Numbered from the stretch's first letter, positions 1 through 6,315 are shown. The stretch is 7,170 nucleotides of DNA from Pseudomonadota bacterium (GCA_030635485.1 DAOVYS010000136.1:1-7170); one strand, 5' to 3'. Notes: a model not told the origin generated them from the letters alone. Made by a program: numbers and translations.

Positions 1-858
1 GAAGCCGGCAATGAAGTCTGGATTCTGGACCATGACGACATAAGGGCGGCCGGACTTTCGGACCGGGGTCTGACCCTGGAGAGAGACGACAGGCGGCGCC
101 TCATTTCCGTAAAGGCCTCTGCACGGGCTTTGGAAATCGGACCTGTTGAAGCGTCCATGCTGTGCGTAAAATCGCACGACGTTGCATCAGCTTTAAAAAG
201 ATCAGCCCCCCTCTTGACTTCCAATACTCTTTTGATTGCTTTTCAGAACGGCATTCTCCATCTGAATGTATTGAAAAATGAGTTTGGACATGCCAACTGG
301 GCCATCGGCGTCACATCTCTTGGATCGACTCTTATCGGACCGGGACATGTCCGCCACGGAGGCAGCGGGATCACCCGGGTCGGTTTTCTCCAATTTGACA
401 CCAATTCGCTCCTCAACCCTTTAGCAAGGGTCCTGACAGAGGCAGGCATTGAAACAAGGGTTGAGGACAATATCCTTGAACATGTATGGGGCAAACTGCT
501 TATAAATGTCGGAATAAATGCCCTAACCGCCATTCTGGACTGCCCGAACGGCGCAATTTTGGAATCCTGGTCCGCCACCAGGCGCATGATCGAAGCGGTC
601 CGAGAGGCTTTTGCTGTTGCTCAAGCCAAGGGAATCCGGGTTACGGGAGATCCCGTGGCAATGACTGTTCAGGTCTGTAAGTCCACGGCAGGCAATATCT
701 CTTCAATGCTTCAGGACGTGAGGAAGAAGCGGCTGACTGAAATTAATGCGATTAACGGCGCAGTGGTTGCGGAAGCCGCCCGCCTCGGTATTCCGGCGCC
801 AATCAACCTGGAACTGGTCAGGGAGATAAAGGAGATTGAGAAGAGATATCGGACCTGA
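1..858 (+). CDS. panE: 2-dehydropantoate 2-reductase (ketopantoate reductase, PanE/ApbA family), 5' end cut by the window
   Basis: The frame is open from base 1 to the TGA at 856-858, giving 285 visible residues. The fragment begins at EAGNEVWILD, which matches the second strand of the Rossmann fold, so about 20 N-terminal residues with the glycine-rich NADPH loop lie outside the window. Family landmarks are present in order: AFQNG (asparagine at visible residue 83), WGKLLIN with the catalytic-type lysine at 165 and the following N..N..TAIL helix, and SSMLQDV followed by TEINAING with the conserved glutamate at 247. The usual aspartate after TEI is asparagine here, a mild change. The enzyme reduces 2-dehydropantoate to pantoate with NADPH in the cytoplasm, a step toward pantothenate and coenzyme A. 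Several paralogues of this family act on other 2-oxoacids, so the exact substrate is inferred. It lies 120 bp upstream of metK on the same strand. Confidence 0.87.
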   Translation, partial: EAGNEVWILDHDDIRAAGLSDRGLTLERDDRRRLISVKASARALEIGPVEASMLCVKSHDVASALKRSAPLLTSNTLLIAFQNGILHLNVLKNEFGHANWAIGVTSLGSTLIGPGHVRHGGSGITRVGFLQFDTNSLLNPLARVLTEAGIETRVEDNILEHVWGKLLINVGINALTAILDCPNGAILESWSATRRMIEAVREAFAVAQAKGIRVTGDPVAMTVQVCKSTAGNISSMLQDVRKKRLTEINAINGAVVAEAARLGIPAPINLELVREIKEIEKRYRT

Positions 859-877
859 TGATTTGTTCTTAAATACA

Positions 878-906
878 TTGCACACTTTTAAAAAAAACTC
901 TAAAAT
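878..906 (+). promoter_or_regulatory. Candidate sigma-70 promoter for metK
   Basis: TTGCAC (878-883) and TAAAAT (901-906) are separated by exactly 17 bases in the AT-rich 120-bp gap before metK. The -10 matches consensus at 5 of 6 positions but the -35 at only 3 of 6. A start near 913 would give a leader of about 65 nt. No SAM-responsive riboswitch fold is recognisable in that leader. The only other pattern is a short GGTTTA doublet near 940-951. This is inferred from sequence alone. Confidence 0.35.
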
Positions 907-978
907 GGCCGATTACTCAAGATCATTACTAGACATTCAGGTTTAGGTTTAGAAAAAAAATTAATTAAGGGAGATAAA

Positions 979-2142
979 ATGACGGGTTATTTTTTTACAT
1001 CGGAATCCGTGTCGGAAGGACATCCGGACAAGGTCGCGGACCAGATTTCAGATGCGATCCTGGACGCTATTCTTGAACAGGATGTAAATGCAAGGGTTGC
1101 GTGCGAGACCCTGGTCACTACCGGAATGACACTAATAGCCGGTGAAACCGAAACCTCAGCCGGCGTCGACATGCCCCATATCGTACGCAATACCATCCGG
1201 GAAATCGGTTACAATTCATCGGAAATGGGTTTTGATTCCGAATCATGCGCGGTTTTGACGAGCATTGACAAGCAGTCACCGGATATTGCCCAGGGAGTGA
1301 ATGAAGGTTCCGGACTCGACTTTGAACAGGGGGCCGGCGATCAGGGGCTCATGTTCGGATACGCATGCTCCGACACAAAGGTGTTCATGCCCATGCCGAT
1401 CACCTATGCCCATAGACTGATGAAGAGACAGGCCGAGGTCCGAAAGTCCGGCAGGATTCCTTGGCTCAGGCCTGATGCAAAAAGTCAGGTCACGATTGAA
1501 TACGAAAACAGGATGCCGAAGCGGGTGGATGCGATTGTCATCTCCACCCAGCACGACACACATGTAGATTATGAGGATATCAAGGAAGGGGTCATGGAGG
1601 AGATCATCAAGCCTGTTATTCCGGAAAATATGATCGACGCTAATACGAAATATTTCATCAATCCGACCGGCCGGTTCGTGATCGGCGGCCCGGTGGGCGA
1701 CTGCGGCGTGACGGGCCGAAAGATTATTGTAGACACATACGGTGGCATGGGTTCGCATGGCGGCGGCGCATTTTCAGGCAAGGACCCATCTAAGGTGGAC
1801 CGCTCATCTTCCTATATGGGCCGTTATATTGCCAAGAACCTTGTGGCCGCTGGAATTGCCGATTCAATTGAGATTCAGGTCGCATATGCAATCGGAATTT
1901 CCCGTCCGGTTTCAATCAACGTCAATACATTCGGCACGGGCAAGATCAGCCCGGAAGAGATCAAAAAACTGGTCGAGGAACATTTTGACCTCAGGCCAAA
2001 GGCCATTATTCAACATCTTGACCTTTTGCGGCCGATTTACAAAAAAACCGCGGCATACGGCCATTTTGGCCGTGAACGGGCTGAATTTACATGGGAAAAA
2101 ACCGATAAGGCCGAGCTGTTAAGGGATGCGGCAGGCCTGTAA
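979..2142 (+). CDS. metK: S-adenosylmethionine synthetase (methionine adenosyltransferase)
   Basis: The 387-residue product has the full family length (about 380-400). It makes SAM from ATP and L-methionine, releasing phosphate and pyrophosphate, in the cytoplasm, usually as a tetramer. Visible signatures are SEGHPDK at 12-18 (catalytic-type histidine 15, metal-binding aspartate 17), GAGDQG at 118-123 in the methionine/ATP site, a conserved lysine near 168, the GRFVIGGPVGDCGVTGRK stretch at 231-248, and the glycine-rich GGGAFSGKDPSKVDRS loop at 261-276. The ATG at 979 is preceded by AAGGGAG at 967-973 with a 5-nt gap, and the protein starts just before the universal FTSESVSEGHPDK segment, so the start is secure. 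The last two codons and the TAA stop lie inside the left end of an inverted-repeat element (2136-2249). The C-terminus ...AAGL nevertheless looks normal in length. It is followed by ahcY, which acts on the SAH left after SAM is used. Confidence 0.98.
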   Translation: MTGYFFTSESVSEGHPDKVADQISDAILDAILEQDVNARVACETLVTTGMTLIAGETETSAGVDMPHIVRNTIREIGYNSSEMGFDSESCAVLTSIDKQSPDIAQGVNEGSGLDFEQGAGDQGLMFGYACSDTKVFMPMPITYAHRLMKRQAEVRKSGRIPWLRPDAKSQVTIEYENRMPKRVDAIVISTQHDTHVDYEDIKEGVMEEIIKPVIPENMIDANTKYFINPTGRFVIGGPVGDCGVTGRKIIVDTYGGMGSHGGGAFSGKDPSKVDRSSSYMGRYIAKNLVAAGIADSIEIQVAYAIGISRPVSINVNTFGTGKISPEEIKKLVEEHFDLRPKAIIQHLDLLRPIYKKTAAYGHFGRERAEFTWEKTDKAELLRDAAGL

Positions 2143-2249
2143 GCGATCACAGGCACCGCATCTGTGCGTGATCAGCTCAACCGGCATAGTAAGGCTATAG
2201 CCGGTCGACCTGATCACGCACAGCTGCAGCACCTGTGAACGCTTACAGG
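2136..2249. mobile_element. Copy A of an IS66-like miniature inverted-repeat element (MITE), between metK and ahcY
   Basis: Bases 2136-2175 pair with 2210-2249 as 40-bp arms with five mismatches (at 2146, 2154, 2155, 2157 and 2161). The outermost ten pairs and the innermost fourteen are perfect. Between them ACCGGC-ATAG (2180-2189) pairs with CTAT-A-GCCGGT (2195-2205), leaving a five-base loop and one bulged A, so almost all 114 bases fold into one hairpin. Counting from GTAAGCG (2139) to CGCTTAC (2246) the element is 108 bp. Its left end matches that of the copy at 6586-6703 at about 27 of 37 positions. Ends beginning GTAA are typical of IS66-family elements, but no exact 8-bp target duplication flanks this copy (GCAGGCCT versus AGGTGTAA), so it may be old. 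No T-run follows, so it does not look like an intrinsic terminator. It encodes no protein. Confidence 0.72.
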
Positions 2250-2252
2250 TGT

Positions 2253-2270
2253 AAAGGGATAAAAGGGATA
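2253..2270. repeat. Perfect 9-bp tandem duplication (AAAGGGATA x2)
   Basis: AAAGGGATA occurs twice in direct succession (2253-2261 and 2262-2270), a few bases after the right end of the metK-ahcY hairpin element. It could be a replication-slippage product or a scar of element activity. No function is evident. It also contains two GGG purine tracts, but no start codon at a suitable distance uses them. Confidence 0.6.
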
Positions 2271-2295
2271 GCCGTTGTTTGGTTGTCTTGCCCAT

Positions 2296-2307
2296 GTGAA
2301 TAGTTAC
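2296..2307. repeat. Possible solitary terminus of the GTAA-ended element family
   Basis: GTGAATAGTTAC matches the right end of the element at 6586-6703 (GTGAACGGTTAC) at 10 of 12 positions and, like it, is followed by an A-rich stretch. It may be a remnant of another or a nested copy in the metK-ahcY gap. At 12 bases a chance match is possible. If paired with the GTAAGCG at 2139 it would define a 169-bp element, but no target duplication supports that. Confidence 0.3.
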
Positions 2308-2336
2308 AAATGATCCTCCGTTAAGGGAGCGGAATA

Positions 2337-3644
2337 ATGAACAAGACAAAAACAGAGACCAAGAATTACAAAGTTGCGGACATGAATCTTGCCGAGTGGG
2401 GCAGAAAGGAGATCAATATTGCAGAGACCGAAATGCCCGGACTCATGGCGCTTCGCGAGGAATACGCCAGCCAAAAGCCCCTAAAAGGCGCACGGGTCGG
2501 AGGATGCATACACATGACTATTCAGAATGCGGTATATATGGAGTCTCTGGTTGAATTAGGGGCTGAATCCCGCTGGTCGTCATGTAATATTTTTTCAACC
2601 CAGGATCATGCGGCTGCGGCAATGGCGGTTGCCGGGATCCCGGTCTTTGCATGGAAGGGTGAAACGGAAGAAGAGTTCTGGTGGTGCATTGAGCAGACGA
2701 TCTTCGGTCCTGACAACTGGCGTCCCAATATGCTCCTTGACGACGGCGGAGATATTACCCTTGTCATGCACGAGAAGTATCCGGATCTTATGAAGGATGT
2801 CAGGGGAATCACTGAAGAGACTACCACAGGCGTCTTGAGGCTCAACGAAAGGATGCGTGCAGGCACACTGCTGGCCCCTGTATTCAATGTGAATGATTCC
2901 GTGACAAAGTCAAAATTCGACAACCTGTACGGGTGCCGGGAATCCCTGATCGACGGCATCAAGCGCGGCACAGATGTAATGATAGCAGGCAAAATCGCTG
3001 TTGTCTGCGGTTACGGGGATGTCGGCAAGGGGTGCGCCCAGGCGCTCAAGGGAATGGGAGCGAGTGTCTGGATTACGGAAATCGACCCGATATGCGCGCT
3101 TCAGGCTGCAATGGAAGGCTACAAAGTCGTAACCCTGGATGAGGCTGCCCCGTTTGGCGACATATTCGTCACTGCCACGGGCAATCTTCGGGTGATCGCA
3201 CGTGAGCACATGGACCGGATGAAGGACCAGTCCATTGTGTGCAACATCGGCCACTTTGACAGTGAGATTGACATTGCCTCCATCAGAGATCTTGAGTGGG
3301 AGAATATTAAACCCCAGGTTGATCACGTGATTTTCCCGGACGGAAAGCGCATTATTATTCTGGCCGAGGGACGGCTTGTAAACCTGGGCTGCGCCACGGG
3401 GCACGCCAGTTTTGTCATGAGCAGTTCATTCACAAATCAGGTGATTGCCCAGATCGAATTGTGGCAGAATCCTGAAAAATACGAAAAAAAGGTCTATTTT
3501 CTGCCTAAAATCCTGGATGAAAAGGTGGCCCGTCTTCACCTTGAAAAAGTCAGGGCAAAGATAACAAAACTGACCAAAGAACAGGCAGAGTATATTGGAG
3601 TGCCGGAAGAAGGTCCGTTTAAACCCGAATATTACCGTTACTAA
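2337..3644 (+). CDS. ahcY: S-adenosylhomocysteine hydrolase (adenosylhomocysteinase)
   Basis: The 435-residue product covers the whole family. It reversibly hydrolyses SAH to adenosine and homocysteine using a tightly bound NAD, relieving product inhibition of methyltransferases. Visible elements are IHMTIQ with the histidine at 59, LDDGGD (aspartates 135-136), EETTTG at 160-165, NDSVTKSKFDN with lysine 191 and aspartate 195 in the active site, a cysteine at 200, the NAD-binding loop GYGDVGKG at 225-232, NIGHFD at 303-308, and the C-terminal KPEYYRY (429-435) that reaches into the neighbouring subunit. The roughly 40-residue insertion after LDDGGD found in many bacterial and plant forms is absent, so this is the short version, close in length to the human enzyme. 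The ATG has AAGGGAG at 2323-2329 with a 7-nt gap, resembling the metK site. The 194-bp gap to metK holds the copy A element. No SAH riboswitch is recognisable there. Confidence 0.98.
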   Translation: MNKTKTETKNYKVADMNLAEWGRKEINIAETEMPGLMALREEYASQKPLKGARVGGCIHMTIQNAVYMESLVELGAESRWSSCNIFSTQDHAAAAMAVAGIPVFAWKGETEEEFWWCIEQTIFGPDNWRPNMLLDDGGDITLVMHEKYPDLMKDVRGITEETTTGVLRLNERMRAGTLLAPVFNVNDSVTKSKFDNLYGCRESLIDGIKRGTDVMIAGKIAVVCGYGDVGKGCAQALKGMGASVWITEIDPICALQAAMEGYKVVTLDEAAPFGDIFVTATGNLRVIAREHMDRMKDQSIVCNIGHFDSEIDIASIRDLEWENIKPQVDHVIFPDGKRIIILAEGRLVNLGCATGHASFVMSSSFTNQVIAQIELWQNPEKYEKKVYFLPKILDEKVARLHLEKVRAKITKLTKEQAEYIGVPEEGPFKPEYYRY

Positions 3645-3652
3645 AAAATCGC

Positions 3653-3722
3653 CTGTGCGATTAGAATTAGGAATTATGAATGTTATGTAAATGCTGACTT
3701 CTCGTAATTCCTAATTGCACAG
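3653..3722. repeat. Imperfect inverted repeat with one extra 6-nt unit in the left arm
   Basis: The left arm (3653-3679) reads CTGTGC, GATTAG, then AATTAGGAATTATGA. The right arm (3702-3722), read in reverse complement, is CTGTGC followed directly by AATTAGGAATTACGA. The arms match except for the extra GATTAG and one T/C difference that would be a G-U pair in RNA. The 22-nt loop has no recognisable content. The element starts 8 bp after the ahcY stop codon and ends just before the terminator for the opposing operon. It may help end ahcY transcripts or protect their 3' ends, but no T-run follows it on the plus strand. Confidence 0.7.
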
Positions 3723-3726
3723 CTTG

Positions 3727-3761
3727 AAAAAAGCGGGCCGCAGTCATTCTCGACTGCGGCC
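3727..3761 (-). terminator. Rho-independent terminator of the cvpA-family/radA/MORN operon
   Basis: GGCCGCAGTC (3736-3745) pairs perfectly with GACTGCGGCC (3752-3761) around a 6-nt loop. On the minus strand the hairpin is followed after three bases by six T residues (A-tract 3727-3732 on the plus strand). It begins 9 bp beyond the stop codon of the MORN lipoprotein gene. On the plus strand the tail is TTCACTTCTTT, a weaker run, so it may also act partly on ahcY transcripts arriving from the other side. Confidence 0.88.
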
Positions 3762-3770
3762 TTCACTTCT

Positions 3771-4196
3771 TTACAGCTCGCCTTCCAGCGGCATGACGTC
3801 TGCTTCTTGGAATGAATCCTTGTCCAGAAACACTCCGTCCTTTGTGTGAGATTTCAATTTCTGGTCGTTGGGAAAGATGAGATATCCTCGGCCCGTGAAT
3901 TCGCCGTTTCTGAATTCACCTGAATATTTGTATCCCCATGGAAACTCAATAGTCCCTTTGCCGTGCGGCATATAATCTTTGTATTCGCCCTTGTAAGTTC
4001 GTCCGTCGGGAAAGGTCAGCGTTCCATTACCAGTAAATTGACCATCCTTGAACAGGCCCGAATACTCGCTTCTGTCCGGAAAGAGCATGGTGCCTTCCCC
4101 ATCCACGCAGTCGCCTTCAGCACATTGGGTCTTAATCCCGCACCCTGAAAGCATACAGGAAATAAATATCAGAACAGTTATAACCAATGGTTTCAT
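3771..4196 (-). CDS. Small lipoprotein with MORN repeats
   Basis: The 141-residue product begins with a lipoprotein signal: MK, a hydrophobic stretch (4-16), then the lipobox LSGC with the acceptor cysteine at 19. It should therefore be lipidated and kept on a membrane facing the periplasm. Three clear MORN units follow (about 45-65, 68-88 and 91-111), each of the pattern YxGxFxxGxxxGxGxxxFPDG, preceded by a half unit at 33-41. The tail after 112 is charged and not recognised. MORN repeats form beta-hairpin ladders that bind proteins or lipids, and no enzyme activity is implied. The ATG directly abuts the radA stop (TGAATG), with a strong GGAGG Shine-Dalgarno at 4205-4209 inside radA, so translation is probably coupled. 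Its job in an operon with radA is unknown. The terminator follows 9 bp after the stop. Confidence 0.88.
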   Translation of the reverse strand: MKPLVITVLIFISCMLSGCGIKTQCAEGDCVDGEGTMLFPDRSEYSGLFKDGQFTGNGTLTFPDGRTYKGEYKDYMPHGKGTIEFPWGYKYSGEFRNGEFTGRGYLIFPNDQKLKSHTKDGVFLDKDSFQEADVMPLEGEL

Positions 4197-5558
4197 TCAA
4201 ATCGCCTCCAATGCCTCGCTCAGTTTCCGGACTGCTGTTATCTTCATCCCCTTTATCCCCTTTTTCGGGACATTGGCCTTTGGCACGATTGCCCTTTTAA
4301 AACCATGCTTAGCCGCCTCACGCAGTCTCTCAATGCCGCTCGGTACCGGACGGATCTCTCCTGCCAGCCCCACTTCCCCGAATACGACCATGTCGTCGGG
4401 AAGCGGTTGATTACGCAGGCTTGATACGATTGCGGATAAAAGGGCGAGGTCCACGCTGGTTTCCATTACCCTGACGCCTCCCACAATATTTATGAATACA
4501 TCCTGATCATAGCTTGCCACTCCGCCGTGTTTGTGGAGCACTGCCAGGAGCATTGCAAGACGATTCTGGTCCAGCCCCACCGTAACCCTTCTGGGGGTTT
4601 CGGAATAGCTCTGGTCCAGCAGGGCCTGGATCTCAACGAGCAGGGGTCTGCTTCCCTCCCAGACCACCATCACCACACTGCCGGGCATAGGCTCGTCCAG
4701 ACGGGAGAGAAATATGGCGGAAGGGTTTTTGATCTCCTTCATCCCTGTCTCGGTCATTGCAAAGACGCCTAGTTCATTGACTGCGCCGTAACGGTTTTTA
4801 ACCGCCCTGAGCACCCGGAATCGGCTGTCCCGGCTTCCTTCAATATAACATACAACGTCAATAATGTGTTCAAGGACCCTGGGGCCTGCCAGATCTCCTG
4901 ATTTGGTTACATGGCCCACCAGGAAAATCGCCGTGCCGGTATGTTTTGCAAAACGGGTCAGCTGCGATGCGCTTTCTCTGACCTGAGACACGCCGCCCGG
5001 GGCGGAGCACACTTCAGCCGCCTGCATGGTCTGAATGGAATCAATGACCATGACCTTTGGCTGTTCCTGAAGAGCCGCCTGGCAGATCCGTTCAATCCGG
5101 GTTTCCGCAAGAAGTTTCAAGTGTTTGTCAGGAAGGCCCAGGCGGCGGGCTCGCATAGCGATCTGCTGTAATGATTCCTCTCCTGTGACATAGAGCACCG
5201 GAACCTTTGCACTGAGATTACAGCAGACCTGGAGCAGGCATGTGCTTTTCCCCACTCCAGGGTCTCCGCCGATCAGTACGACTGATCCGCGGACAAGCCC
5301 GCCGCCGAGAACACGGTCCAGTTCGGAGATTCCGGTACTGAATCTGAGAGCGTCCTCCGACTTGACATCAGCCATGGTCCGGACTTCGGACACGACCCCG
5401 GAATACCCTTTAAAACTGGAGCATCCCACACCTCCGGGTTCCGCATAGGTCTCTTCCAGGCAATCCCACTCCTTACAGGAAGGGCACTGCCCCGACCATT
5501 TGGAAAATTCAGCCCCGCATCCAATGCAGATATATGAAATCTTTCTTTTTGACGGCAA
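4197..5558 (-). CDS. radA: DNA repair protein RadA (Sms), branch-migration ATPase
   Basis: The 453-residue product has the normal family length and domain order. An N-terminal C4 zinc finger has cysteines 11, 14, 25 and 28. The RecA-like ATPase core has Walker A GDPGVGKST at 98-106 and Walker B VMVIDS at 169-174. The RadA signature appears as KNRYG at 254-258 (the usual form is KNRFG, so this is a conservative change). A Lon-protease-like C-terminal domain from about 300 contains the GGVRVMETSVDLALL stretch near 360-374. RadA binds single-stranded DNA and drives branch migration of recombination intermediates in repair and transformation. The start is TTG at 5556-5558. It places the first cysteine at residue 11 as in known RadA proteins, has AGAGGA 6 nt upstream, and the frame upstream reaches a stop at 5580-5582 without an ATG. 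It lies 21 bp after the CvpA-family gene and is joined to the MORN gene at TGAATG. Confidence 0.97.
   Translation of the reverse strand: MPSKRKISYICIGCGAEFSKWSGQCPSCKEWDCLEETYAEPGGVGCSSFKGYSGVVSEVRTMADVKSEDALRFSTGISELDRVLGGGLVRGSVVLIGGDPGVGKSTCLLQVCCNLSAKVPVLYVTGEESLQQIAMRARRLGLPDKHLKLLAETRIERICQAALQEQPKVMVIDSIQTMQAAEVCSAPGGVSQVRESASQLTRFAKHTGTAIFLVGHVTKSGDLAGPRVLEHIIDVVCYIEGSRDSRFRVLRAVKNRYGAVNELGVFAMTETGMKEIKNPSAIFLSRLDEPMPGSVVMVVWEGSRPLLVEIQALLDQSYSETPRRVTVGLDQNRLAMLLAVLHKHGGVASYDQDVFINIVGGVRVMETSVDLALLSAIVSSLRNQPLPDDMVVFGEVGLAGEIRPVPSGIERLREAAKHGFKRAIVPKANVPKKGIKGMKITAVRKLSEALEAI
4205..4209 (-). promoter_or_regulatory. Shine-Dalgarno of the MORN lipoprotein gene, inside the radA coding end
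   Basis: GGAGG on the minus strand lies 8 nt before the ATG at 4196 and within the last codons of radA. It fixes the lipoprotein start and supports stop-start coupling at the TGAATG junction. Confidence 0.75.
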
Positions 5559-5564
5559 AAGCAG

Positions 5565-5570
5565 TCCTCT
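5565..5570 (-). promoter_or_regulatory. Shine-Dalgarno deciding the TTG start of radA
   Basis: AGAGGA on the minus strand sits 6 nt before the TTG at 5558-5556. No ATG or GTG is available in frame between here and the upstream stop. The edge of an inverted repeat (5575) is only 4 nt further upstream, so a hairpin in the mRNA would stand immediately before this site. Confidence 0.7.
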
Positions 5571-5574
5571 TGTC

Positions 5575-5657
5575 AGGGGTCAGAGATCGGAGGTCAGAGT
5601 GACGGGTTGATTTTTTTGTTGTTTTTGTTGACCCCCGATCTCTGATCCCTGACCCCT
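5575..5657. repeat. Imperfect inverted repeat with one extra 7-nt unit in the right arm, overlapping the 3' end of the CvpA-family gene
   Basis: The left arm (5575-5596) reads AGGGGTCAG, AGATCGG, AGGTCA. The right arm (5629-5657) in reverse complement reads AGGGGTCAG, GGATCAG, AGATCGG, GGGTCA. The arms match but for the extra GGATCAG and one A/G difference. The units themselves look like degenerate 7-nt repeats. The 32-nt loop is T-rich on the plus strand. The element supplies the last 24 or so codons and the stop of the CvpA-family gene and ends 4 nt before the radA Shine-Dalgarno. Its design resembles that of the repeat at 3653-3722. Confidence 0.75.
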
Positions 5658-6230
5658 ATTTTTGATTTTTTCAGGCTCGATTTTTACCGGTCTGCCCAAT
5701 GATATCTGTTCAGTGAACAACGGCGTTATAGCCGGTCTTTTGGGAAGAAAGCCGGAGCGCAGTTCAGTATCTTTTACAAAATTTAAGATGTATCGTGAAC
5801 TGTTTGAAAAAAAGGGGAAGAAAAAGGATTTTCCACGAAATGCTTCGGAATTGGACATAAAACCGGCCAGGATCATGAACAAAAGGGTAGAAATAAACAC
5901 CGCCTTTCCGAGCCCGAATACGCCGCCGAGCAGATGGTCAAACCAGCCGAGGAATGTGATCTGCATCACCTTTTTCAGCAGTACGCCCGCAGTCATAACC
6001 AGTACATATACGAGAATAAAGAGGATGCAATATGTGACAAGAAACCCGATCTGAGGATTCTCAATAATCGGGGATACAAGGCCGCTAAACTGCTCATAAA
6101 AACGGCCGGCTGCACCAAATCCCAGCAGAAGACCGGCAATAAAGGCAATCTGACGTATAAATCCGGTCCAGATTCCTCTGGCAAGAAAGATTGCCAGGAT
6201 AATAATTACAACAGCATCAAATGAGGTCAT
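5580..6230 (-). CDS. CvpA-family inner-membrane protein
   Basis: The 216-residue product has the CvpA/colicin V production family layout: four hydrophobic segments (about 4-18, 27-43, 61-85 and 100-123) and a less conserved C-terminal tail. Typical family features are the RGIWTGFIRQ stretch after the first segment (18-27) and WFDHLLGGVFGLGKA before the fourth (96-110). CvpA proteins sit in the cytoplasmic membrane and were first linked to colicin V export. Their molecular role is unsettled, with links to envelope stress resistance. The N-terminus MTSFDAVVIIILA fits the family start, although the ribosome site before the ATG is weak (ACAGAAA). From about residue 193 the chain is encoded by an inverted repeat and is polar and low in complexity (a glutamine/lysine-rich stretch), so the tail is probably a late addition. 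It is the first gene of a leftward operon with radA 21 bp downstream. Confidence 0.9.
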   Translation of the reverse strand: MTSFDAVVIIILAIFLARGIWTGFIRQIAFIAGLLLGFGAAGRFYEQFSGLVSPIIENPQIGFLVTYCILFILVYVLVMTAGVLLKKVMQITFLGWFDHLLGGVFGLGKAVFISTLLFMILAGFMSNSEAFRGKSFFFPFFSNSSRYILNFVKDTELRSGFLPKRPAITPLFTEQISLGRPVKIEPEKIKNRGQGSEIGGQQKQQKNQPVTLTSDL

Positions 6231-6315
6231 TTTCTGTTAACGAGTTTTCGGGTTTGTAGATTATTTAAGGGCAGCCGCGTAAAGACTTAATTGGCGAAAA
6301 CCTGACACGGCCGTA

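Noticed and set aside
130..858. Complete short ketopantoate reductase starting at TTG 130
   Set aside because: The frame is open to base 1 and the upstream residues match the Rossmann fold of the family, so the gene is simply cut by the window edge.
859..978. SAM-sensing riboswitch in the metK leader
   Set aside because: No conserved SAM-I, SAM-II or SAM-IV core or matching stems can be seen. The gap is AT-rich without stable helices.
1276..1758. 160-codon minus-strand frame opposite metK
   Set aside because: It lies wholly inside metK, whose protein is fully conserved, and shows no recognisable domain.
2136..2249. Intrinsic terminator of metK
   Set aside because: The hairpin is far longer than a terminator and neither side is followed by a T-run.
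2143..2336. SAH riboswitch upstream of ahcY
   Set aside because: The strong structure here is a simple long hairpin with transposon-like ends shared with an unrelated site at 6586-6703. The conserved SAH aptamer sequence and pseudoknot are not recognisable.
2910..3404. 164-codon minus-strand frame opposite ahcY
   Set aside because: It is antisense to the highly conserved NAD-binding region of ahcY and has no family features.
6244..6302. GTTTTCG...CGAAAAC inverted repeat upstream of the CvpA-family gene
   Set aside because: It has only seven base pairs around a loop of more than 40 nt, within what could be expected by chance.
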